Below are positions 10,383 to 18,613 of a stretch of DNA of 64,000 nt, in pieces (the stretch's first letter is position 1; each line of letters starts with the position of its first letter). Made by a program: the position numbers and the translations under genes. Source of the stretch: Marinomonas transparens (GTDB lineage: Bacteria; Pseudomonadota; Gammaproteobacteria; Pseudomonadales; Marinomonadaceae). Under the pieces are notes generated by a model, which saw nothing but the letters and a program-made list of their open reading frames with translations, did not search any database and was not told the origin of the DNA. The stretch is taken from contig NZ_JAEMNX010000014.1 in the NCBI RefSeq assembly GCF_016463975.1, positions 81,276 to 145,275 of the forward strand. The letters are read 5' to 3'.

Positions 10383-11111
10383 GTGACACCCAGCAACTCA
10401 TATACCCTATCTACAATTGGCATTGTACATTCTTGTTATAAAGAAAAATTTGGTATCCCTCGGCAGCCTGGCTTAGTTAACGCCGCGACCGCTCGCATTG
10501 AACTTGTTTCCCCTTACAATCGCCTAGACACACTAGATGGGTTAAATGATTTTTCACACATTTGGGTTCAATTTATTTTCCACGCCAACCTATCCACTAG
10601 CTGGAAAGCAAAAGTGCGTCCACCACGTCTTGGCGGGAAGGAAAAAATGGGAGTATTTGCAACACGTTCTACCCATAGACCCAATCCAATAGGCCTGTCA
10701 GTTATAAAACTCGGCAACATTTACCAAGAAGGTAAAAAAATCTTTATCGATTTGCACGGTGCAGATCTACTTGATGGCACACCTATTTTAGACATTAAGC
10801 CTTACCTTCCCTACGCCGATATAATTGAAGAGGCACAAGGTGGGTTTGCACCTACTCCAACAGAAACCAAACCTGTTGTCTTTTCCAAACTTGCTCAACA
10901 ACAATGTATTGAATACCAAGAGTTGCACAAAACAGACATAAGCACTTTAATTAAACAAATAGTCGCTCAAGACCCTCGCCCTTCTTACTTATCAGATCAA
11001 ACAGATAGAGAGCATGGCATTCAACTTTGGGATATTGACATTAAATGGTGTGCAAGAAATACACACCTAGAAATTCTCCGCTTAGAAAGTAAGCAAGAGA
11101 GCAAAGAATGA
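10383..11111 (+). CDS. trmO: tRNA (t6A37) N6-methyltransferase TrmO
   Basis: Methylates N6-threonylcarbamoyladenosine at position 37 of tRNA-Thr using SAM. An N-terminal TsaA/YaeB beta-barrel domain carries FGIPRQPGLV, FSHIWVQFIFH and the signature FATRSTHRPNPIGLS; a smaller C-terminal domain (PRPSYL motif) follows. A GTG at 10356 is in frame, but the GTG at 10383 has AAGGA seven bases upstream and gives the normal length (242 residues). Read divergently from proA and coupled to the next small gene by ATGA. Confidence 0.92.
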   Translation: MTPSNSYTLSTIGIVHSCYKEKFGIPRQPGLVNAATARIELVSPYNRLDTLDGLNDFSHIWVQFIFHANLSTSWKAKVRPPRLGGKEKMGVFATRSTHRPNPIGLSVIKLGNIYQEGKKIFIDLHGADLLDGTPILDIKPYLPYADIIEEAQGGFAPTPTETKPVVFSKLAQQQCIEYQELHKTDISTLIKQIVAQDPRPSYLSDQTDREHGIQLWDIDIKWCARNTHLEILRLESKQESKE

Positions 11112-11356
11112 ACAAAAAGCAATTTCTTAATACCTATAAAAAAATCGACGCTCTGAATAAAGACAAGGCAACTCCTAACGAGAAGCCGACACTATACCGC
11201 TCAGAGCACGATGAACGCCTAATAAAGGACTTCCATTACGCGAAATTTCAAAAAAACCAACAAGTAGCACAACAAAGTGAAGCATTAAAAAGCTTATTAG
11301 AAAAAGAAGAATGGGACGAGGAAGACACACAAAAATTATTAGATTCACTACGCTAA
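11108..11356 (+). CDS. Small charged protein of unknown function
   Basis: 82-residue, lysine- and glutamate-rich, predicted helical cytosolic protein without cysteines or hydrophobic segments. I do not recognise its family. The start codon overlaps the trmO stop (ATGA), so the two are translated together, and a strong terminator follows 87 bases after the stop. Codon use matches its neighbours, which supports a real gene. Confidence 0.65.
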   Translation: MNKKQFLNTYKKIDALNKDKATPNEKPTLYRSEHDERLIKDFHYAKFQKNQQVAQQSEALKSLLEKEEWDEEDTQKLLDSLR

Positions 11357-11442
11357 GAAACTACACCGAGTCTATACCCATGGTTATCCACATGTTCTGT
11401 GTATAGTTTTCTTGTCAATTAATTCATAAATTTTTGATATAA

Positions 11443-11468
11443 AAAAAGCGGACCGAAGTCCGCTTTTT
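11443..11468. terminator. Bidirectional rho-independent terminator
   Basis: An 11-bp perfect stem (AAAAAGCGGAC / GTCCGCTTTTT) with a CGAA tetraloop. The A-run and T-run flanks let it work both for rpsA (minus) and for the trmO unit (plus), which converge here. Confidence 0.9.
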
Positions 11469-11491
11469 AATGACACTTAGAAAATCAAAAC

Positions 11492-13174
11492 TTAGTTTTG
11501 GTTTTCTAGCTGAGCCTTGATCAAATCACCGATAGTGGTAGGACCATTTGCTTCAGTTTGTTGTTTCTCAGTATGAGATTTCAACGCCGCTTTTTCTTCA
11601 GTCGCATCTTTCTGCTTGATAGAAATTGCGATAGTACGAGCTTTACGATCAACATTAATGATCGCCGCTTCTACACTGTCGCCTTCTTTCAATACTGTGC
11701 TCGCATCTTCAGTACGCTCACGGCTGATTTCAGATACTTTCAATGTCGCTTCTACGCCTTCAGCAAGAACAACGACAGCACCTTTAGCATCAACAGAAGC
11801 AACGGTACCAGTTACAACAGCACCTTTATCATTCTCTGCTACGTAAGCAAGGAATGGGTCTTCTTCCAGTTGCTTAACACCAAGAGAAATACGCTCGCGT
11901 TCAGCATCAATAGACAGAACAACGGTTTCAAGCATGTCGCCTTTCTTGTATTGACGAACGGCATCTTCACCAGTCTCTTCCCAAGAAAGGTCAGATAGGT
12001 GAACAAGACCGTCGATACCGCCATCAAGACCGATAAACACACCAAAGTCAGTGATAGACTTGATTGCGCCAGAGATCTTGTCGCCTTTGTTGAAAGACGT
12101 AGCAAATTCTTCCCATGGGTTCATAGTACATTGCTTGATACCCAAAGAAATACGACGACGCTCTTCGTCGATGTCTAGGATCATAACTTCAACTTCATCA
12201 CCGATCTGAACAACTTTAGATGGGTGAATGTTTTTGTTAGTCCAATCCATCTCAGATACGTGAACTAGACCTTCTACGCCTTCTTCAAGTTCTGCGAAGC
12301 AACCGTAATCAGTCAAGTTAGTAACACGAGCTGTGACTTTGTTGTTTTCTGGGTAACGGGCTTTAATAGCAACCCATGGATCTTCACCCAATTGTTTAAG
12401 GCCTAGAGACACACGGTTACGCTCGCGGTCAAACTTAAGAACCTTAACGTCGATTTCATCGCCAACAGCAATGATTTCGCTTGGGTGTTTAATGCGTTTC
12501 CAAGCCATATCTGTGATATGTAGAAGACCATCAACACCACCAAGGTCAACAAACGCACCGTAATCAGTAAGGTTCTTAACGATACCTTTAACTTCTTGAC
12601 CTTCTTCAAGAGAAGCAAGTAGCGTTTCACGTTCAGCGCTGTTAGTCGCTTCCATAACGGCGCGACGAGATACAACAACGTTGTTACGTTTTTGATCAAG
12701 CTTGATAAGTTTGAACTCTAGATCAACACCTTCTAGGTGAGAAGTATCGCGAATTGGGCGAACATCTACCAAAGAACCAGGCAAGAAAGCACGGATGTTA
12801 GCGATATCAACTGTGAAGCCACCTTTAACCTTACCGTTGATAACACCGTGAACGATGGCGCTTTCTTCGTAGGCTTTCTCAAGCACAGACCAAGTTTCAG
12901 CACGTTTCGCTTTCTCGCGAGACAATTTCGTCTCACCGAAGCCATCTTCAACAGCATCAAGAGCTACTTTAACTTCGTCACCGATGTTTAAGCTAAACTC
13001 ACCACTATCCGATAGGAATTGCTCACGAGGAATCACACCCTCAGATTTAAGACCTGCATGAACAGTTACCCATTCGCTGTCGATATCAACAACGATACCA
13101 GTAACAATTGAGCCTGGCGCCATTTCGACGGTTAACAGGCTTTCTTCAAACAGTTCTGCGAAGCTTTGAGTCAT
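11492..13174 (-). CDS. rpsA: 30S ribosomal protein S1
   Basis: 560-residue S1 with six S1/OB-fold repeats; the repeats starting near 190, 275, 360 and 450 are easy to see from recurring [14 protein letters not shown] and HVSEMDW/HLSDLSW-type segments. S1 brings mRNA to the 30S subunit. The start at 13174 has AGGAA eight bases upstream. Codon use is strongly optimised, as expected for a highly expressed gene. The leader carries hairpins listed separately. Preceded by cmk. Confidence 0.98.
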   Translation of the reverse strand: MTQSFAELFEESLLTVEMAPGSIVTGIVVDIDSEWVTVHAGLKSEGVIPREQFLSDSGEFSLNIGDEVKVALDAVEDGFGETKLSREKAKRAETWSVLEKAYEESAIVHGVINGKVKGGFTVDIANIRAFLPGSLVDVRPIRDTSHLEGVDLEFKLIKLDQKRNNVVVSRRAVMEATNSAERETLLASLEEGQEVKGIVKNLTDYGAFVDLGGVDGLLHITDMAWKRIKHPSEIIAVGDEIDVKVLKFDRERNRVSLGLKQLGEDPWVAIKARYPENNKVTARVTNLTDYGCFAELEEGVEGLVHVSEMDWTNKNIHPSKVVQIGDEVEVMILDIDEERRRISLGIKQCTMNPWEEFATSFNKGDKISGAIKSITDFGVFIGLDGGIDGLVHLSDLSWEETGEDAVRQYKKGDMLETVVLSIDAERERISLGVKQLEEDPFLAYVAENDKGAVVTGTVASVDAKGAVVVLAEGVEATLKVSEISRERTEDASTVLKEGDSVEAAIINVDRKARTIAISIKQKDATEEKAALKSHTEKQQTEANGPTTIGDLIKAQLENQN

Positions 13175-13265
13175 TGTATTTCCTATATAATCGGTTTAGC
13201 TAGGCTAAACCTTTATCCACATTGCCAGCAAATGTGGGTCAATTTTTTTGGATGTTGCGACAAAG
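13175..13265 (-). promoter_or_regulatory. Structured rpsA leader (candidate S1 autoregulatory region)
   Basis: Two clear stem-loops precede the rpsA start on the minus strand: GGTTTAGC/GCTAAACC with a 3-base loop (13193-13211) and CCACATT/AATGTGG with a 7-base loop (13217-13237). The Shine-Dalgarno AGGAA follows the first hairpin. E. coli rpsA is autoregulated through a leader of successive hairpins; a similar role here is inference. Confidence 0.5.
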
Positions 13266-13338
13266 GCATGCTGGCCCCTCGCCGACTTGAATAACATTTG
13301 ATCTATTCTAGCACATTTTAGACGCACAAAAGAACAGG

Positions 13339-14022
13339 TTATACGAGTCCAGCCTTTACTGTTTCAGCAAAAACCATCTCGACAACCTGTTCTATTGTTA
13401 AGTCTGTACTATCAATTACCAGTGCACCTGCAGCAGGCACCAGAGGGGCGATAGCACGGTTGGCATCTCGCTCGTCTCTTTCTTTAATGGTTTTGACAAG
13501 TTCGTCTAGATTAACAGTTCCACCTTTTTGCTGCAATTGCAGCATGCGTCTTTGAGCTCGCTCTTCAGCAGAAGCGGTTAAGAAAATTTTAATCGGTGCA
13601 TCAGGAAACACAACTGTCCCCATATCACGACCATCTGCGACCAAGCCAGGAGCCTGTGCAAAAGCCTGCTGACGAAGCAATAAGCCTTCACGCACCTCAG
13701 GAATAGAAGCCAACTTAGATGCTTGATTGCCCACTTCCTCAGTGCGAATTGCCTGAGTAACCGTCTCACCCTCTAAGACAATCTCCACTTTACCATCTGC
13801 AGAATGCTCAAACTGAATATCAAGATGCTCAGCAAGCACCTTTAAAGTATCGACATCTTCAGCAGACATCCCATGATGAGAAACAGCCAGCGCAAGCAAT
13901 CGATATAAAGCACCACTATCTAGCATGTGCCATCCCAGCTTTTCTGCGACCAATTGGCTCACCGTGCCTTTACCAGCGCCACTTGGACCATCAATCGTAA
14001 TAACTGGGGCTTGGTTTATCAT
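13339..14022 (-). CDS. cmk: Cytidylate kinase
   Basis: Phosphorylates CMP and dCMP with ATP. The P-loop [10 protein letters not shown] lies at residues 13-22, the CMP-binding segment [11 protein letters not shown] follows, and [17 protein letters not shown] and [13 protein letters not shown] are the usual conserved regions. The start has GAGGAA seven bases upstream. It lies 22 bases after the tyrA-aroA fusion and before rpsA, the standard gammaproteobacterial order. Confidence 0.97.
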   Translation of the reverse strand: MINQAPVITIDGPSGAGKGTVSQLVAEKLGWHMLDSGALYRLLALAVSHHGMSAEDVDTLKVLAEHLDIQFEHSADGKVEIVLEGETVTQAIRTEEVGNQASKLASIPEVREGLLLRQQAFAQAPGLVADGRDMGTVVFPDAPIKIFLTASAEERAQRRMLQLQQKGGTVNLDELVKTIKERDERDANRAIAPLVPAAGALVIDSTDLTIEQVVEMVFAETVKAGLV

Positions 14023-14044
14023 AACAATTCCTCTTTAATCTCTG

Positions 14045-16285
14045 TTATGCCACAGAACAATGAAAACCCAATTGCTTTGCGACATGCTCTAAGCCATTAA
14101 ATTCTTCTAATAATTTTTGGCAATCATTAACCTTGGTAGAAGCTTTGCTTCGCACACCTAATGCAAGCATAGCAAGCGCTAATCTATCGTCTCCGACACA
14201 GTCCACCTCACCACCTTGAGGGACACCACCTTCAATAATCAAATCTCCAGACTGATAACGACAAGCCACCTTCATATGGTTAAGCGCATCTACCAAGGAT
14301 AAAACTCGATCCTCATCATAGTAGGGCAAGGCACTTATCCCTTGAATTTTACTTTCCCCTTTAGCATACGCTGCGGCGACGCATAATAAGGGTAATTCTT
14401 CTCTTAGTCGATAAGTCTGAGCTGGTAACAGTGTAAATGCTTTTAACTCTGCAAATCCTCCCTCTACAGAACCTTCATATACCTCATCTCCATTCAGCGG
14501 ATTTAAAGAAATATTGGCACCGATAGATTGTAAAAATTCAAGATAACCTGATGAAACCGCACCTAAGCAAGCATTCTGAATAACCAAATCTGAACCCGGA
14601 GACAAAGCTGCCAATAAAACCAACCAAGCAGTTTTACTTACATCTCCCGACAAAATAAAATCAGCCCCAGTTAAAGGCTTAGAAAAAATATGAAAACCAC
14701 TATTCGTCTCACGAATATCAGCGCCAAATTGACGCAATAAAACTTCACTATGGGATAAGCAAGGCTCTAGGACCTCTAACACACCTTCATAAGGAGAATA
14801 TAGAGCCGCCAATAAAGCCGCCATTCTTAGCCGTTCAGACCCAGTTTCTAGACGAATAGAAACATCTGAAGGAGTCCCCGGTGAAAGATAAACAGGCAAG
14901 CAATCTGTGACAGAAGATTCTAACTGTCCTCCCATTTTGCGAGCCAAATCAAACAACTCTTTCATTGACTGAGACAGCAGCTCTCCCTCAGCAGTAACGG
15001 TAACAGGAAACTGCTGACCCGCTAAAACAGGAATCAGTAAATGCAAGCTGTCCCTCGACTGATGAACATTGATAGGCGCAATCGGTGCCTTTAATCCTTG
15101 AAGCCCAACACCATGCACTCGCAGCTGATCAGTGGCAATCTCTTCAATTACCACCCCCATATCTCTAAAGGCTTGCACGGTAACTCGAACATCACCGGTC
15201 AAATCAATGTTCTTTATATTACTTACACCTTGCGAAAGTGACGCCATGGTAATGGCTTTATGTGACAGCGATTTGTCACCTAATAAAGAAATTTTTCCTT
15301 TAATAGCCGAAGCAGGCAAAACCGTAACAGAAACAGAACGAACCTCTTCTATTGATCCTATGGTACGCAGCTCTAGCAGGCGAAGAAAATGATCTCGCGC
15401 AGACTTTGCTCGAGTAAACACACCAAACATACTAGCGCCATCACCTTGTTCAATCGCTGTACGCATATCAGCAAGTCGATCGGTAAAATGATCCAAGGTG
15501 GCGAGCGTAGCCTCCTTATTCGCCATAAAAACATCACGCCACATCACAGGGTCACTAGAAGCAATACGAGTAAAATCTCTAAAGCCACCCGCAGCAAACT
15601 TGAAGATATCTTGGCTACGCTCACTGCTAGCAAGCGCATCAACTAAAGTATAAGCAAGCAGATGAGGTAAATGACTTGAGGAAGCAAGCACATGATCATG
15701 ATGCTCTACATCCATACTCACCACATCCGCCCCAACGGCCTTCCATAAGCGATGTAAACAATCAAGTAAAACAGGGTCACTGTCAGGTAAGGGCGTAACA
15801 ATTGCCATATGCTTTTCAAACAACAAAGAGTTGGCAGCTAAAACACCACTTTTTTCGGCACCTGCAATAGGATGACTAGGAATAAAGTGCGTCGGCACCT
15901 CACCGAACACTCGGCGCGCCGCTTCAACCACACTGCCCTTGGTAGAGCCAACATCCGTTAACAAGGTAGTCGAAGAAAGCAATGGCTTAAGATCTGACAA
16001 CACAGATTCCATAGCCCGAACAGGGGTGGCTAGAATGATCACATCCATTTTAGCCACGTAGTCAGCAGACAATTCAGCAGGATAATCAATAACACCAGTG
16101 GACACTCCAAGCGCCACCTCACCATTCCTACGGTCCACACCATAGAGGGTCGCCAAACCACGCTCTTTCAGAGCTTTAGCAAACGAGCCACCAATCATAC
16201 CAAGACCAACAATCATCACATTGCCAAATCTTTTCTTTTGATGCGTCATATCAGAAGGCGTTTTGAAGTCACTCTCATTATTCAA
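14045..16285 (-). CDS. tyrA: Prephenate dehydrogenase fused to an AroA-like domain that appears catalytically degenerate
   Basis: 746 residues in two parts. Residues about 20-305 are a TyrA-type prephenate/cyclohexadienyl dehydrogenase: NAD-binding VGLGMIGGS (26-34), HPIAGAEKSG (138-147) and SHLPH (204-208) are intact. Residues about 325-746 align end to end with EPSP synthase, matching the fused protein of Pseudomonas. Key AroA residues are replaced, however: the NSGTxMR loop reads QSRDSLH (409-415), the R of SLSKRPM is lost (about 440), SAQ is SER (483-485), the VKESDR lysine is Tyr 656 and the DHR histidine is Asp 700; only the GDKS motif (336-339) is well kept. The shikimate step probably depends on another AroA. 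The start is a TTG at 16285; an ATG at 16249 is possible. It lies 22 bases after pheA. Confidence 0.88.
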   Translation of the reverse strand: MNNESDFKTPSDMTHQKKRFGNVMIVGLGMIGGSFAKALKERGLATLYGVDRRNGEVALGVSTGVIDYPAELSADYVAKMDVIILATPVRAMESVLSDLKPLLSSTTLLTDVGSTKGSVVEAARRVFGEVPTHFIPSHPIAGAEKSGVLAANSLLFEKHMAIVTPLPDSDPVLLDCLHRLWKAVGADVVSMDVEHHDHVLASSSHLPHLLAYTLVDALASSERSQDIFKFAAGGFRDFTRIASSDPVMWRDVFMANKEATLATLDHFTDRLADMRTAIEQGDGASMFGVFTRAKSARDHFLRLLELRTIGSIEEVRSVSVTVLPASAIKGKISLLGDKSLSHKAITMASLSQGVSNIKNIDLTGDVRVTVQAFRDMGVVIEEIATDQLRVHGVGLQGLKAPIAPINVHQSRDSLHLLIPVLAGQQFPVTVTAEGELLSQSMKELFDLARKMGGQLESSVTDCLPVYLSPGTPSDVSIRLETGSERLRMAALLAALYSPYEGVLEVLEPCLSHSEVLLRQFGADIRETNSGFHIFSKPLTGADFILSGDVSKTAWLVLLAALSPGSDLVIQNACLGAVSSGYLEFLQSIGANISLNPLNGDEVYEGSVEGGFAELKAFTLLPAQTYRLREELPLLCVAAAYAKGESKIQGISALPYYDEDRVLSLVDALNHMKVACRYQSGDLIIEGGVPQGGEVDCVGDDRLALAMLALGVRSKASTKVNDCQKLLEEFNGLEHVAKQLGFHCSVA

Positions 16286-16307
16286 AGCAGAATACTCTCA
16301 CTCATCA

Positions 16308-17429
16308 CTACAGTACAGCTACCGGATAAGAACCCAATACCTTAACCTCAGATGCCCTTTCCTGCAGCTCACTAATCACTGCCTGACATGACTCTTCAAG
16401 ATAATGGCCAACAAAATCAATATAAAAAACATACCCCCAGCGACTCACCAATGATGGGCGAGTTTCTAACCGCGTCATATCCACGCTATGACGTTCAAAC
16501 GCTTCAAGCAAGCGATACAAGGCACCAGGTTCATTTTTTGCACTGATTAATAAGGAGGTTTTATCCTTACCACTTGCTGGCACCAACTGGTTACCAACAA
16601 TCAAAAATCGGGTGGTATTATCAGGGTGATCTTCAATATTGGCTGAGACTTTTACAAGACTATACAGCTCACATGCCACTTCCCCAGCAATCGCAGCAAC
16701 AGCACGACCATTCAAACCGGCTTCAGAAGCAAGACGAGCCGCTTCGGCATTTGAACTAACTGCGATTCGCTCAGCATGGGGCCAGTAACGATCCAACCAA
16801 GCACGACACTGAGCCAATGATTGCTGATGAGAGTAAATATGCATCACATCTTCAGAGTTAATATGTGGGCTTACTAATAAGTGATGATGAATACGCTCTT
16901 CCACCTCCCCACATATTTTTAAACGCGAGTCACGAAAGCTATCCAAAGTGTGATTAACCACACCCTCCGTCGAGTTTTCAACAGGCACAACACCATAATT
17001 AGCGGCACCAGACTCTACTTCGCGAAACACCTCATCAATCGCCGCCATAGGCGCACTAACAATGGACTTACCAAAGTGTTTCAATGCAGCCTGCTGGGTA
17101 AAAGTCCCTTCAGGACCTAAAAAAGCAATGCGCATCGGCTTTTCTAGTGCCAAGCAGGAAGACATAATCTGACGAAAAACCTTCGCCATTTCTTCATTAT
17201 CTAAAGGTCCTTCATTACGCGACATAACTCGGCGTAATACCTGAGCTTCTCGCTCTGGGCGATAAAAAACAACCTTTTCATCACCCTGCTCAGCCAATTT
17301 AACTTCAGCCACTTTTTGCGCGCATCTAGCACGTTCATTGATTAAAGACTGGATTTGAGAATCAATTGAATCGATGCGATCTCGCAATAAAGGCAAGGTA
17401 TTCGGCACGGTTTGGTTTGTATTTGACAT
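16308..17429 (-). CDS. pheA: Bifunctional chorismate mutase / prephenate dehydratase
   Basis: Converts chorismate to prephenate and then phenylpyruvate for phenylalanine synthesis. An AroQ-type chorismate mutase domain occupies about 8-95 (LRDRIDSIDSQIQSLINER), the prephenate dehydratase domain about 100-280 (FLGPEGTFTQQAA, then NTTRFLIVG) and an ACT domain for phenylalanine feedback the last 90 residues (EPGALYRLLEAFERHSVDM). The frame extends 14 codons further up, into serC, but the ATG at 17429, five bases beyond the serC stop, gives the usual length (373 residues). Confidence 0.95.
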   Translation of the reverse strand: MSNTNQTVPNTLPLLRDRIDSIDSQIQSLINERARCAQKVAEVKLAEQGDEKVVFYRPEREAQVLRRVMSRNEGPLDNEEMAKVFRQIMSSCLALEKPMRIAFLGPEGTFTQQAALKHFGKSIVSAPMAAIDEVFREVESGAANYGVVPVENSTEGVVNHTLDSFRDSRLKICGEVEERIHHHLLVSPHINSEDVMHIYSHQQSLAQCRAWLDRYWPHAERIAVSSNAEAARLASEAGLNGRAVAAIAGEVACELYSLVKVSANIEDHPDNTTRFLIVGNQLVPASGKDKTSLLISAKNEPGALYRLLEAFERHSVDMTRLETRPSLVSRWGYVFYIDFVGHYLEESCQAVISELQERASEVKVLGSYPVAVL

Positions 17430-17433
17430 AATA

Positions 17434-18513
17434 TTATCCGTGACGTTTTTCAAAAGCAGCCATGAAAGCAATCAGAGCCTGAATCCCTTCCATCGGCATG
17501 GCGTTATAAATGCTTGCACGCATCCCACCAACTGAACGGTGACCTGCCAAGGTTCTTAAGCCAGCCGCCTCAGACTCTTTAATAAATAAAGCATCTAAAG
17601 ATTGATCAGAAAGAATAAAAGGCACATTCATACGTGATCTAAAAGCCGGATCAATAGGGTTAGAGTAAAAAGTACTGGCATCAATATAATCATACAAAGC
17701 TTGCGCCTTCCGTATATTAAGCGCCTCCATCGCCGCCACACCACCTTGCTCTTCCAACCACTCAAAAACCAAATCTGCTAAATAAATAGCAAAGGTTGGC
17801 GGAGTATTGATCATAGAATCATTGGCCGCTAGATTAGCAAAGTTCCAAATCGATGGCAGACTATCATCACAACGCTTCAGAAGATCCTTACGCACAATAC
17901 AAATAACAACGCCCGCAGGTCCAACGTTTTTCTGAGCCCCCGCGTAAATCATGCCATACTGACTAACATCGATTTTTCGAGACAAAATAGTAGAGGACAA
18001 ATCGGCAATGATAGGCAAACTCGTTTCAGGCAAATCAGCAAACTCTAAACCACCAATGGTTTCATTTGGGCAAAGGTGTAAATAAGCGGCTTTTTCATCA
18101 AGTTGAAGAGTTGAAAAATCTGGAACAGTGAGATATTTCTTCTCTTTAGAAGAAGCAACGACTTTTACATCCGTGTACCTTTTCGCTTCTTTAATCGCTT
18201 TACTAGACCAAGCACCGGTATCTAAGTAGCAAGCAGAATCAAAACCGTTTGTTAAGTTAGCAGGAATCTGGGCAAATAATGTAGAGGCGCCACCCTGAAC
18301 AAACAAAATTTCATAATCATCATTAATATCAAGCAAACGAGTTAGCCGCGCCTTCGCGGATGCAAGTATCGACATAAACTCAGCACTACGATGACTCATT
18401 TCCATAACGGAAACACCTGCACCATGCCAATCCAACAGCTCAGCTTGTGCTTTCTTTAAAACCGCTTCAGGAAGCGCTGCTGGTCCAGAACAAAAATTAT
18501 ATACTCGGCTCAT
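17434..18513 (-). CDS. serC: Phosphoserine aminotransferase
   Basis: PLP enzyme that transaminates 3-phosphohydroxypyruvate to phosphoserine; also used in pyridoxal phosphate synthesis. The 359-residue protein has the PLP lysine in YAGAQKNVGPAG (K195) and the conserved start YNFCSGPAALP. A GGCGGA ribosome binding site lies just upstream. It is the first gene of serC-pheA-tyrA/aroA-cmk-rpsA. Confidence 0.97.
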   Translation of the reverse strand: MSRVYNFCSGPAALPEAVLKKAQAELLDWHGAGVSVMEMSHRSAEFMSILASAKARLTRLLDINDDYEILFVQGGASTLFAQIPANLTNGFDSACYLDTGAWSSKAIKEAKRYTDVKVVASSKEKKYLTVPDFSTLQLDEKAAYLHLCPNETIGGLEFADLPETSLPIIADLSSTILSRKIDVSQYGMIYAGAQKNVGPAGVVICIVRKDLLKRCDDSLPSIWNFANLAANDSMINTPPTFAIYLADLVFEWLEEQGGVAAMEALNIRKAQALYDYIDASTFYSNPIDPAFRSRMNVPFILSDQSLDALFIKESEAAGLRTLAGHRSVGGMRASIYNAMPMEGIQALIAFMAAFEKRHG

Positions 18514-18581
18514 TCCGCCTATTACCTCAAAAAGTTCTTAGCTTCTAACGACAATCAAAAAAAACATAACTAAGACATAAC

Positions 18582-18611
18582 AAAAGCGACGCACCTAGGT
18601 GCGTCGCTTTT
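18582..18611 (-). terminator. gyrA terminator
   Basis: A perfect 30-base palindrome, AAAAGCGACGCAC / GTGCGTCGCTTTT around CCTAGG, lies two bases after the gyrA stop and ends in a T-run on the minus strand. It should separate gyrA from serC. Confidence 0.85.
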
Positions 18612-18613
18612 AA

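Noticed and set aside
11558..11998. 146-codon open frame antisense to rpsA
   Set aside because: Shadow of the highly biased rpsA codons; composition is not protein-like and no ribosome binding site is present.
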